A DNA stretch of 64,000 bases from assembly GCA_910585945.1 (NCBI GenBank), contig CAJUHZ010000009.1, positions 23,606 through 87,605 of the forward strand, given 5' to 3'. Every line of letters starts with the position of its first letter. The stretch's first letter is position 1. The DNA is from an uncultured Bilophila sp. (lineage in GTDB: Bacteria > Desulfobacterota > Desulfovibrionia > Desulfovibrionales > Desulfovibrionaceae). Below, in pieces: positions 49,882-57,332 of the stretch. Both the position numbers and the translations under genes were made by a program. Below the pieces are notes generated by a model. That model was not told the DNA's origin. It was given only the letters and a program-made list of their open reading frames with translations, and ran no database searches.

Positions 49882-50454
49882 CTACCCGAACACCCCGTGT
49901 TCAAACAGGATTTTGAGGCCGATGCCGAACAGGGCGCAAGCGCCGACAAATCCCGCTCCCCTGCCAAGGACGCGCGCCGTCGCAATGCTTTGACCAAGGA
50001 AGAGGCCACTGCCGGTCATGACGGCGCAGATCACGCCGATCAGCACGGACGGCCCCCACACGGACGCCCCGACCAGGGCCAGGGACAGGCCGGCCGCCAG
50101 CGCATCAATGCTGGTGGCCAGCGCCAGGACAAGAAGCGTGCGCCCGGCTGTGGGATCCGCCGGGGGAGCATCGTTATCCCCCTGCACGGCGGAGCGGGCC
50201 AGATTCCAGGCGATCCACGCGAGCAATCCGAAAGCGATCCAGTGATCCCACCTTTCAATCTCGCCTTGCACGGCCGCGCCCAGGCTCCAGCCGATGACCG
50301 GCATCGCGAACTGAAAAAAACCAAAAGCGGAGCAAAGCCGCACATAATGGATCGGCCGGATCTCGCGCACGGCGCACCCCGCCCCCGCCGCCACGGCAAA
50401 GGCATCCAGAGAAAGAGCCAACGCCAGAGCAAACCATTCGAAAATGGACGACAT
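49882..50454 (-). CDS. mntP: Manganese efflux pump MntP-like
   Basis: A 190-residue, six-helix membrane protein. ALALALSLDAFAVAAGAGC (about 8-26) carries the conserved Asp of the first half, and LALATSIDALAAGLSLAL (about 108-125) the second, as in E. coli MntP (YebN). Two DUF204 repeats are evident. It exports Mn2+ and lowers metal stress. I found no yybP-ykoY-type riboswitch in the 147-bp upstream gap, which is mainly occupied by the terminator of the neighbouring gene. Confidence 0.9.
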   Translation of the reverse strand: MSSIFEWFALALALSLDAFAVAAGAGCAVREIRPIHYVRLCSAFGFFQFAMPVIGWSLGAAVQGEIERWDHWIAFGLLAWIAWNLARSAVQGDNDAPPADPTAGRTLLVLALATSIDALAAGLSLALVGASVWGPSVLIGVICAVMTGSGLFLGQSIATARVLGRGAGFVGACALFGIGLKILFEHGVFG

Positions 50455-50510
50455 TGTTGCGAAACCCCTGTCGAATCTGAAGCGGGGACGCCTTTCGGAA
50501 AAAACAGCCG

Positions 50511-50549
50511 GAAAAAAACAAGGGGGGCGCTCCGGATGAAGCGCCCCCT
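50511..50549 (-). terminator. Rho-independent terminator of the VWA-OmpA gene
   Basis: GGGGGCGCT and AGCGCCCCC form a 9-bp G+C stem with an 8-base loop; reading the minus strand it is followed by TTGTTTTTTTCC. It lies about 50 bases past the gene's stop and 57 bases before mntP. Confidence 0.85.
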
Positions 50550-50601
50550 GAACAGCCGGCGAAACCGTCTCTCGACATTCCGCCGGCTTCGCTACGCCAT
50601 A

Positions 50602-51624
50602 CTAGTTGAGGATGATATCCGCGCGGCGGTTCTGCCGACGGCCGTCAACCGTATTGTTGTTGTACTTGAAGGAAACAGCGTTGCCGCTGGTGTACACCTT
50701 GTCGGCCGGGACGCCCTTGCTGACCAGGTAGTCTTTCACAGCCGTGGCGCGGCGCTCGGACAGGGTGTCGTTGCGGTACCAGCCGCCGGTCTTGTCAGTG
50801 AAGCCTTCCACTTCAACAATGCGCACGCCGTGCGGCACATTGAGGATGTAGGCAGCGGTCTTGTCAAGGGTGGCCTGGGCTTCGGCGGAGAGCGCGTGGG
50901 AACCGGTGGCGAAGTACACGCTCAAGAGACCGTCGTACCGTTCTTCAACGTACAGCACGGCCTTGATGAACTGATCCATGGCCACGGGATCGGTGAGGAG
51001 ATCGGCGCCGTTCACGCACACGGTGTCGCTGCTGAGGGCGGCGAGCTTGGCGATGCTGGCCTTGCCGGGCTTCGTGTCCGCAAAGGAGATGATGTGCAGG
51101 CGCACGTTGGGCCGGGCGGACAGGATGTTGCGCACGGTCTCCACGGCTTCGGGGCCAATGTTGTCCCAGCCGTCGGTGACGAGAATGACCGCTTCCGTCG
51201 CGGAAGAAGCGAACATGGGAGCGATCTTCTGCATGTCGCCGCCAAGGTCGGTCAGGCGATCGAAGATGCCGAGGTTGGCGGGGATGGCGGTGATGGCCTT
51301 GCCGTACGCCTGACGATCCCACGCGCCGGCGCTGACCGGCGTGGTCACCGGCGAGAAGGTGTAAAGCGCGCTGGTGAAATCAAGGCTCGGGATGCGAGCG
51401 TTGAGAGCGCCAAGCAGATCCTTGGCAAGCACGATTTTCTTCTCGTCGTACACCGGGCTTTTCATCATCATGGAACCGGAGGTGTCCACGACGAACGAGA
51501 AACCGTCCACCTTCTTGCTCAGCGGAGGCGTGTCGGGGCGGCCGATCGGATCGCCGGCAAAAGCCGTCGCGAAGCCGAAGCACACGAGCGCGAGGGTCAG
51601 TGCTACCATGCGAAAGCGTTTCAT
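50602..51624 (-). CDS. VWA-domain and OmpA-domain envelope protein
   Basis: A 340-residue exported protein (signal peptide about 1-23, cleavage near AFA). A von Willebrand A domain (about 40-225) has the MIDAS motif VDTSGSMMM and AVILVTDGWDN. A C-terminal OmpA-like peptidoglycan-binding domain (about 235-340) shows VYFATGSHALSAEAQATLD, VEGFTDKTGGWYRNDTLSERRA and NRRADIIL. It should bind divalent metal and a protein partner in the periplasm and be anchored to the wall. No transmembrane barrel is present. AGGAGAAGG lies just upstream. The gene stands alone between strong intergenic signals. Confidence 0.88.
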   Translation of the reverse strand: MKRFRMVALTLALVCFGFATAFAGDPIGRPDTPPLSKKVDGFSFVVDTSGSMMMKSPVYDEKKIVLAKDLLGALNARIPSLDFTSALYTFSPVTTPVSAGAWDRQAYGKAITAIPANLGIFDRLTDLGGDMQKIAPMFASSATEAVILVTDGWDNIGPEAVETVRNILSARPNVRLHIISFADTKPGKASIAKLAALSSDTVCVNGADLLTDPVAMDQFIKAVLYVEERYDGLLSVYFATGSHALSAEAQATLDKTAAYILNVPHGVRIVEVEGFTDKTGGWYRNDTLSERRATAVKDYLVSKGVPADKVYTSGNAVSFKYNNNTVDGRRQNRRADIILN

Positions 51625-51970
51625 CCTTACCTTCTCCTCAAGTTGTTGGTGTTACTGAAAAAAGCAGCTGCTACGCTGTCGTTCTGGCTTAGATTACTGT
51701 ATGAACCGAATATTGTCCAGTCTTGAACATACTGACGGGTGAAATGCGGACTTGTATCTAAATAAAATCTAGAAAATATAAAAAAGCAGAAAAACGCTTT
51801 TTATAAACCATTACACTATGAAGCGCTTTCCCTTCACTATTGCGCAACGGTTCAAGGATCTGCTCCCTGCGCGCCCCGTGCCGAATTTGTATTTTTGTTT
51901 TTAAAGAAATTCAACGTGTTCTACTCTTTTTGCATGTATCGGCAAATTTTCACTTTCCGGACGGCGGAAT
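51625..51970. other. AT-rich intergenic region before the VWA-OmpA gene
   Basis: A 346-bp gap, the most AT-rich of the window (for example TTTATAAACCATTACACTATG and GTATTTTTGTTTTTAAAG), with the promoter of the downstream minus-strand gene most likely at 51670-51740 (CATACAGTAATCTAAG on the minus strand). The frame at 51840-52124 on the plus strand shows no support. No repeat family member was found. Confidence 0.4.
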
Positions 51971-53143
51971 TCAGACCGTAAGCGCCCTCCACCATGCCAG
52001 AACGACAAGCAGCAGGGCAAGCGCCCCGGCCCCTGCTCCCGCGCGCCGGGCGGGCATCCGCGCCAGCCCCGCCGCCCCGCCGAGAACAAGGCCGGCCACC
52101 AGCCCGAAAATATGTGCGCCGTAATCGGTAGCGCCGCCCTCCGCGCCGAGCATGGCAAGCACGCCCACCCCCACGGCAAGGGGGAGTACGGCCTGGCGCA
52201 CGCGCCCACCTGGAGAACGAACGCCGCGCGCCGCCGTCAGGCCGGAAAGCGCGCCGGCAGATCCGAACAGGGCTGTGGAAAAACCGATGCTGCTGTGTCC
52301 GAGAGGCTGATACAGGCTGTTCAGGATGTTGCCGAGCGCTCCGGCGCACAGGGCAAGGGCAAGCCCCGGCCCGAGACCGACACGGCGGCACAGAAGCGCC
52401 AGAAAGGGCGCGCCGAACAGGACATTGGCGAAAAGATGGCCGCTGTCGCCATGCAGAGTGAGCGCGGTGATTGCGCGATACCATTCATGCCGGCGGAGGA
52501 TGCGAAACACATCGGCCGCCCCGGCCTCAATCCAGCGCGGAGCCGATGCGGGCGTCAACGCCTCCCACCACCCCACGCGCAAGCCGTGCCAGACGACAAG
52601 CGCAAGAAACAGGGCCAAAACCCAGTGCGCGTTGCGCCGGATCGGCTCGGGCGCGAGCGCCCGCCCCGGCCGTTCGGCGGCTACGGCCGTCAAATCGGCC
52701 TGCGCGCGGCGCTCCAGCAAGGGGGGAACATACACCATTTCCCCGGCCCGACGCGCCGCCCCCCTCCCTTCGCCCACACGGAAAGGAATGCCCCCGGCCG
52801 AAAGAACGGTCAGCCACAAGTCAAGCTGGCGGGATGAAGCCCGACGCTTCAGCGCCGGCCCCTCATGTGCGGCGGCAGGCAACGAGGGAAAGAGCGTGCC
52901 GGCATGAACCGGAAAAAGGTTGTCGTCCACCCGACGCCAGAAGCGGGGGATCCCGGCGGGCCGCTGCTCCAGCCGGCGGACAATCGACGGCCGCCCGGAC
53001 GCGCGCTCCGTTCCCGCCCGGGAGCACTGCCGCGCATTCCCCGGGAATGCCCCGGGCCGACGCCAAAGAAGGCGCGCCCGCGCAACGGCCGCGCCACGTC
53101 GGGCATGTCCCCGGTGCGGTCGGAAACCACGCGGCGAACTCAT
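51971..53143 (-). CDS. Rhomboid-family intramembrane protease
   Basis: A 390-residue protein whose C-terminal half (about 190-390) is a rhomboid domain: GHLFANVLFGAPFLALL (helix 2 His/Asn), SSIGFSTALFGSAGALSG with the catalytic Ser in GFST, and DYGAHIFGLVAGLVLG with the catalytic His. The usual GxSG is GFST here, so the residue after the nucleophile differs. The first 170 residues are Arg/Ala/Pro-rich, low in conservation, and include a small VYVPPLLERRAQ segment before the membrane part. ATG 53143 follows GGAGAAGG and lies 10 bases past the rpmB terminator hairpin. Confidence 0.82.
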   Translation of the reverse strand: MSSPRGFRPHRGHARRGAAVARARLLWRRPGAFPGNARQCSRAGTERASGRPSIVRRLEQRPAGIPRFWRRVDDNLFPVHAGTLFPSLPAAAHEGPALKRRASSRQLDLWLTVLSAGGIPFRVGEGRGAARRAGEMVYVPPLLERRAQADLTAVAAERPGRALAPEPIRRNAHWVLALFLALVVWHGLRVGWWEALTPASAPRWIEAGAADVFRILRRHEWYRAITALTLHGDSGHLFANVLFGAPFLALLCRRVGLGPGLALALCAGALGNILNSLYQPLGHSSIGFSTALFGSAGALSGLTAARGVRSPGGRVRQAVLPLAVGVGVLAMLGAEGGATDYGAHIFGLVAGLVLGGAAGLARMPARRAGAGAGALALLLVVLAWWRALTV

Positions 53144-53153
53144 GCCTTCTCCG

Positions 53154-53179
53154 AAAAAAAGCCCCCTGCTTGAGGGGGC
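53154..53179 (-). terminator. Rho-independent terminator of rpmB
   Basis: Reading the minus strand: GCCCCCT, a CAAGC-type loop, AGGGGGC, then TTTTTTT. It stands 14 bases past the rpmB stop and overlaps the leader of the rhomboid gene, whose ribosome binding site begins right after the T-run. Rhomboid expression from rpmB transcription would depend on read-through. Confidence 0.88.
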
Positions 53180-53193
53180 GAAACACGCGCGCC

Positions 53194-53403
53194 TTATTCG
53201 GCCTTGCGCACAACGGGTTTGGTGACCCGTCCGGAGCGCAGGCAACGGGTGCACACGCAGATGGTCCGCACTTCGCCGTTGGCAAACTGATGCCGGACGC
53301 GCTGCAGGTTGGGGTTGAACACCCGCTTGGTCTTGATGTTGGAATGGCTCACATGGTTGCCGACCTGGGGCTTCTTCCCGCACATTTCGCATTCTCTGGA
53401 CAT
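53194..53403 (-). CDS. rpmB: 50S ribosomal protein L28
   Basis: A 69-residue ribosomal protein. CEMCGKKPQVGNHVSHSNIK and KRVFNPNLQRVRH are the L28 signature; the Cys pairs (C6/C9 and the later CTRC) form a zinc site retained here. GGGAGGTCGTC precedes the ATG. It is followed by a strong terminator, as expected for a monocistronic highly expressed gene. Confidence 0.95.
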   Translation of the reverse strand: MSRECEMCGKKPQVGNHVSHSNIKTKRVFNPNLQRVRHQFANGEVRTICVCTRCLRSGRVTKPVVRKAE

Positions 53404-53591
53404 GACGACCTCCCTATATTTCGGCCAAGCCGACGTAACATCTCAACAAAGATGCGGATTGAAAAGCAACCGTTTCAATCCAAAAGACCGCCGGTCAAAA
53501 ATTGTTTTCTGACCGGCTCACCCCGCAAAGGAATTCTCTTACGCCGCCTCGCAAGAAATGGCAAGCCCGGATCTCCCCCGGCAGCAGGTCA

Positions 53592-53822
53592 GTTTGAAAA
53601 TGGCACATTGCCATGTGGGGTACTGCCCCACGCCCCGCCGGGGGAAATGATTTCCCCCAGCCCTGATATGCCCCCCCTCAGTTGGGGATATTTCTTATGG
53701 TCGCCGGCAGGTGCGGCGCTGAGCGATGCCGCGCGCAAGCGGGACGTGCTTCCGCTTGCATCCGTGGCGACAGAACGGGTAAAGGTCAGGGTTGGGGGCA
53801 AGAAGCCCCAATAGTTCAAAAC
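53592..53822. repeat. Intergenic G+C-rich repeat element E2
   Basis: On the minus strand: TATTGGGGCTTCTTGCCCCCAA (degenerate hairpin), CGCCACGGATGCAAGCGG, GCGGCATCGCTCAGCGCCGC, CATAAGAAATATCCCCAACTG and CTGGGGGAAATCATTTCCCC, CCCCACATGG. The first hairpin and the G+C stems follow E1. It is the longest E copy. Confidence 0.7.
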
Positions 53823-53828
53823 GAGACT

Positions 53829-53982
53829 TGGGTCAGCCCCCATGAATCCGCCTGCCGCACTGCCCCCTTTTACGTCCGGCGGCATTGCGAGACCAACATT
53901 GAACTTGCGACATGTTCAATACAGCTTCGTCCAATGCTTGCCCTTGCCGGCCCCAAAAACGGCTTTTCGCGACGGCGTTTTA
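53829..53982. repeat. Intergenic repeat element D2
   Basis: GGGTCAGCCCCCATGAATCC, GCCTGCCGCA, CGTCCGGCGGCATTGCGAG, CAACATTGAACTTGCGACATG, TTCAATACAGCTTCG, CCTTGCCGGCCCCAAAAACGG and GCGACGGCGTTTTAG. The right end stops at GCGTTTT exactly where element A2 begins, so A2 appears to have inserted into D2 or into its boundary. Confidence 0.78.
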
Positions 53983-54128
53983 GAGTGTGTTCACACTACG
54001 AGAAATGTTGTTCCCCGCCAGAAAAAAGGCTTTTTATAAAGGAAATGTACTCTCATGGCACTTGTCCGGAATAAAAAGCCTTTTTGACGCAGATAGAGGA
54101 CAGAAGCTGTAGTGTGAACACGCCCTAA
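53980..54128. repeat. Intergenic repeat element A2
   Basis: TTAGAGTGTGTTCACACTACG, AGAAATGTTGTTCCCCGCC, AAAAAAGGCTTTTTATAAAG, ATGTACTCTCATGGCACTTG, CCGGAATAAAAAGCC, GCAGATAGAGGACAG and GTGTGAACACGCCCTAA. Inverted ends GTGTTCACAC / GTGTGAACAC with TTAG at both outer edges. The copy lies about 16 bases past the paaK-like stop. Confidence 0.88.
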
Positions 54129-54143
54129 TGAGGGCAGCCCGCA

Positions 54144-55409
54144 TCAATCCCATTCGCGCTTGTCTTCAATGGGCTTGATTTGCGGCGGCAGCGTGCCCGG
54201 CGCGAGAACACGCAGTTCGGGCCGCAGCTTGATCCGCTCGCGGAAGAGGTGGAGCAGCTCGTCTTCCTGATGAAAATTGCTCGCTTCCACATACAGGATC
54301 ATCTCGTCGATGCCGCCCGGGTTGATGACTTCGATCTGCCAGCGCTTCACGTCTTCAAAACGGGCCATGACCTGTTCCACCTGGTGCGGATAAACGAACA
54401 TGCCCTTGATGCGGGCTGTCGTGTCCACCCGGCCGACAATGCTCCCGAGGCGCGGGCTGGTCCGCCCGCAGGCGCAGGGCGCGCGATCGATGTAGGAAAG
54501 ATCGCCCGTGGCCAGACGGATCAGCGGGTACGTCTTGTTGAACGCGGTGACCACCACCTCGCCCACTTCCCCGTCCTTGAGCGGAATGCCCGTATCCGGA
54601 TGGCAGATTTCCACATAGCAGCGGTTGGAAATATGCAGCCCTGTCTTGTGGAAGCACTCGTAGCCGATGCACCCCACGTCGGCCGTGCCGTAGCCCTGGC
54701 GGAGAATGACGTCGAATTTTTTCTCCAGCTGGTTGCGCATTTTTTCCGAAAGCCGCTCCCCGGTGACGAACGCGACTTCCTGGAACAGATCCTTGCGCGG
54801 GTTGATCCCCTTTTCTTCCGCCTTCTGGGCAAGGTGCATCAGGTAGCTCGCAGTGCCCACATAGCCGGAAACACGCAGTTTCTGCATGATGTCAAGCTGC
54901 GTCCCCGGGTCGGTGGGGCCGGCCGGAATGGAGGCGCAGCCAAGATTGCGCAGGGGTTCTTCAAACATGAGACCCGCCGGGGCAAGGTGGTAATTGAAGG
55001 TCACCTGCACCACGTCCCCGGGGCGGAAGCCGACGGAATAGAACGCTTCGGTATACCCCCAGTAGTCATCCAGCCGATCTTCGGGATCAAAAATGGGACC
55101 GGGCGAAAGAAAGATACGCTTGAGTTCGCCGATATCCTTCGTCAGCAGACCGCCAAGACGGGGGCCAATGGACTGAAGAAAAATCAGTTCCTTCTTCTTG
55201 AGAATGGGAATATGCTTGATGTCGGCAATATTCTTGAACTTCTCCACATTGAACTGAGCGCGATCAAAACGCTTCTTCACATCTTCCGAATACCGGTAGG
55301 CATAAGACAGCAAATCCTTGAGCTGGATCAGGCAATACTGGCGGCGTTCGCTTTCATCAAGGACTTCCCGACGGTTGTAGATGCCTTCGGTACGGTCTTT
55401 ACGCGTCAT
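54144..55409 (-). CDS. Phenylacetate-CoA ligase family protein (PaaK-like)
   Basis: A 421-residue adenylate-forming enzyme. IFLSPGPIFDP stands in the position of the phosphate-binding loop, FVTGERLSEKMRNQLEKKF, RQGYGTADVGCIGYEC (the adenine/acid-site A5-like block), GEVGEVVVTAFNKTYPLIRLATGDLSYID and GRVDTTARIKGMFVYPHQVE identify the PaaK group. Such enzymes activate aryl or acyl acids to CoA thioesters through acyl-adenylate. The substrate is unknown; sulfate reducers carry several paralogues, some linked to indolepyruvate oxidoreductase, which is absent here. CGGAGACA precedes ATG 55409. Confidence 0.85.
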   Translation of the reverse strand: MTRKDRTEGIYNRREVLDESERRQYCLIQLKDLLSYAYRYSEDVKKRFDRAQFNVEKFKNIADIKHIPILKKKELIFLQSIGPRLGGLLTKDIGELKRIFLSPGPIFDPEDRLDDYWGYTEAFYSVGFRPGDVVQVTFNYHLAPAGLMFEEPLRNLGCASIPAGPTDPGTQLDIMQKLRVSGYVGTASYLMHLAQKAEEKGINPRKDLFQEVAFVTGERLSEKMRNQLEKKFDVILRQGYGTADVGCIGYECFHKTGLHISNRCYVEICHPDTGIPLKDGEVGEVVVTAFNKTYPLIRLATGDLSYIDRAPCACGRTSPRLGSIVGRVDTTARIKGMFVYPHQVEQVMARFEDVKRWQIEVINPGGIDEMILYVEASNFHQEDELLHLFRERIKLRPELRVLAPGTLPPQIKPIEDKREWD

Positions 55410-55530
55410 GGTTGTCTCCGTAACTGCTGATGTGCCAATTCCGTCCGGGGCCGACGCCGCGCTTTCGCCTTTCGCGTCGCCCTGCCCGCAAAAACGGAAC
55501 AGAAATGCAAATCTGTAAGCTCAGACCTCA

Positions 55531-55679
55531 TTAGAGCATTTTGCGTTTAAATTTTTTCAAACTTTAAACGCTTCGCTGCCTTCATTTCGCTTGAAAAACG
55601 CGGTTTTCAAGCGCATTACGGCGCGGGCGTCCGCTTGTACGCGTCCGCCAGAGCAATTTTTTATGAAAAATTGCTCTAA
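55531..55679. repeat. Intergenic repeat element C4
   Basis: 149 bp: TTAGAGCATTTTGCGTTTAA, TTTCAAACTTTAAACGC, CTTCATTTCGCTTGAAAAACG, CGGTTTTCAAGCGC, GCGTCCGCTTGTACGCGTCC and ATTTTTTATGAAAAATTGCTCTAA. The inverted ends TTAGAGCAWTTT are clear and the central AAAAACGCGGTTTT hairpin is present. TTAG/CTAA bracket it. Element D3 begins at its right edge. Confidence 0.88.
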
Positions 55680-55829
55680 AACGCCGTCCGCGAAAGCCGG
55701 TTTTTCCGGCCGGCAAGGGCAACCATTGAACGAAGCTGTGTTGAACATGCGGTCAATGTTGAGCTTGCAATGCCGCCGGACACAAAAAGGCGGATGTGCA
55801 GCAGGCGGGGTAATGAAGTCTGACCCTAG
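55677..55829. repeat. Intergenic repeat element D3
   Basis: AAAACGCCGTCCGCGAAAGC, CGGTTTTTCCGGCCGGCAAGG, CATTGAACGAAGCTGTG, TTGAACATGCGGTCAATG, TTGAGCTTGCAATGCCGCC, GGCGGATGTGCAGCAGGCGG and TAATGAAGTCTGACCCTAG. It is D2 in the opposite orientation and ends in CTAG. Its left end is cut at the same base (AAAACGCC) as the right end of D2. Confidence 0.85.
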
Positions 55830-55916
55830 CCACCCGCACGAAAAAGCGCAAGCCTTTTTCACAGCGCCAGCAAAAACGGCCGACGGCCTGACGACTTGCC
55901 CGGCCGACCGCGCCGC

Positions 55917-57329
55917 CTAACGCCCCGCCGCCCGTGAAGTCGCCCCCCGCCGGCCGGCGGCGTGCCGCAGACGCCGTTTCAACGAATCGTATATGGGCGG
56001 CGTTCCAAGCCGGTTGGCCGTGGCGACGCTGATCAGAGCCGTCAGAATCATGCCGGGCAGGGACGTATACGCCCCCGTCATCTCGGCCGCCAGCGCGATA
56101 CCCGTCAACGGGGCGCGTACCGCGCCGGCAAAGAGACCGGCCATGCCGATCGGCAGCAGCGAGGCCACTTCCTCCGCTCCCACAACGCCAAAATGCAGCG
56201 CCGCGACTCCGGCCGCCGCCCCGGCCATGCCGCCCATGCCGAGCAGCGGCATAAGCAGACCGCCCGGCACGCCCGAAGCAAAGCTGAACACGGAAAACGC
56301 GAATTTGACCGCAAGCAGCAGAAGCAGCGGAGCAAGAACCGCCCACTGTCCGCCGGAGTTGTCGGCAAAGGCGGCGATATCCGCCATAGACCACCCCACC
56401 CCGTTGAGCACGCGGGGAAACACAAAAAACAGACACCCCGCCACCAGAAAAGGAGGGAGCGCCCGCAATGCCGGCGGCAGCACGCGTTGCCTGTCATACA
56501 GCAAGGCCGCCCGAATCTGCGTTCTGTTGTACAGCGTGCCAAGCAGCCCTGTGCCCACCCCCAGAGGCAACGTGAGCCAGAGATTGCTCCAGACCAGAGG
56601 AGCGGCGTCGGCAAAGGGGAAGACAAGGCCGAAGTCAAAGACCATATCCACAACAAGCCAGGCCGAAGCCGCCGCAACAGCGGTGAACAGCAGCAGCGGC
56701 ACGGAAAGGATCACCTTCATTTCCTCAAAGGCGAAAAAAAGACCGGCCGCCGGCGCGCCAAAGGCGGCCGTCAGCCCGGCCACGCTCCCGCCCACGAGGC
56801 AACGGGGCATGGTCCGCGAGCTTTCATGCAAAAGCTCCCCCACGCCGCAGCCCACAGCCGCCCCCATCTGGATGCTCGGCCCTTCCCGGCCCACGGAAAG
56901 GCCGCCGGCCAGCGAAAGCAGCGTGCCGGCAAACTTGGCGGGCACAATGCGCCGCCACGGCATGGGCAAACGCCCGGCAAGGGCAAGCTCCACATGCGGA
57001 ATGCCGCTCCCGCCGATGAGCGGTTCCCAGCGCGCAAGCAGGGTCACAAGCAGGGAAACGACGACAAGCGTCCCGAACACCAGCGCGATCCGCCATGCAA
57101 GTGTCGCCCCGTCCGCCGGCAATGCCCAATCCAGAACCAGGGAGGGAAGCAGGACGCTCAACTCGTCGTACAGGGCGCGAAAGCAGGCGATCACCGTTCC
57201 CGCGCCCACCCCCACAGCCGCGGCCTGAACAACAAGGCGGAACACGCCCTCATTGCGCAACGCGTGGATTTCCCCCAGGATCGGAGGCAGAACCGGAGGC
57301 AGATGCGGGGGGTGAAAACGGCGCGGCAT
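55917..57329 (-). CDS. ClC-family chloride channel/transporter
   Basis: A 470-residue membrane protein. The three anion-site signatures are GSGIPHVE (about 107-114), GREGPSIQMG (about 147-156, with the gating Glu) and GVPGGLLMPLLGMGG (about 358-372). FFAFEEMKV provides the internal proton-path Glu seen in exchangers, so a Cl-/H+ antiporter is more likely than a channel. RAPLTGIALAAEMTG is present. The C-terminus is Arg-rich and lacks CBS domains. It starts three bases after the preceding lipoprotein gene on the same strand. Confidence 0.9.
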   Translation of the reverse strand: MPRRFHPPHLPPVLPPILGEIHALRNEGVFRLVVQAAAVGVGAGTVIACFRALYDELSVLLPSLVLDWALPADGATLAWRIALVFGTLVVVSLLVTLLARWEPLIGGSGIPHVELALAGRLPMPWRRIVPAKFAGTLLSLAGGLSVGREGPSIQMGAAVGCGVGELLHESSRTMPRCLVGGSVAGLTAAFGAPAAGLFFAFEEMKVILSVPLLLFTAVAAASAWLVVDMVFDFGLVFPFADAAPLVWSNLWLTLPLGVGTGLLGTLYNRTQIRAALLYDRQRVLPPALRALPPFLVAGCLFFVFPRVLNGVGWSMADIAAFADNSGGQWAVLAPLLLLLAVKFAFSVFSFASGVPGGLLMPLLGMGGMAGAAAGVAALHFGVVGAEEVASLLPIGMAGLFAGAVRAPLTGIALAAEMTGAYTSLPGMILTALISVATANRLGTPPIYDSLKRRLRHAAGRRGATSRAAGR

Positions 57330-57332
57330 GGC

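Larger units (their letters stand above)
53404..54143. other. 740-bp intergenic region made largely of three repeats
   Basis: Between paaK-like and rpmB (both minus strand), 53592-54128 is occupied end to end by E2, D2 and A2. The remaining 53404-53591 includes the rpmB upstream region; a GACCGCCGGTC...GACCGG inverted repeat lies at about 53487-53516. No gene is credible here. Confidence 0.7.

Noticed and set aside
50455..50601. Manganese riboswitch (yybP-ykoY) upstream of mntP
   Set aside because: The gap is mostly filled by the terminator of the neighbouring gene, and no conserved riboswitch loops are visible.
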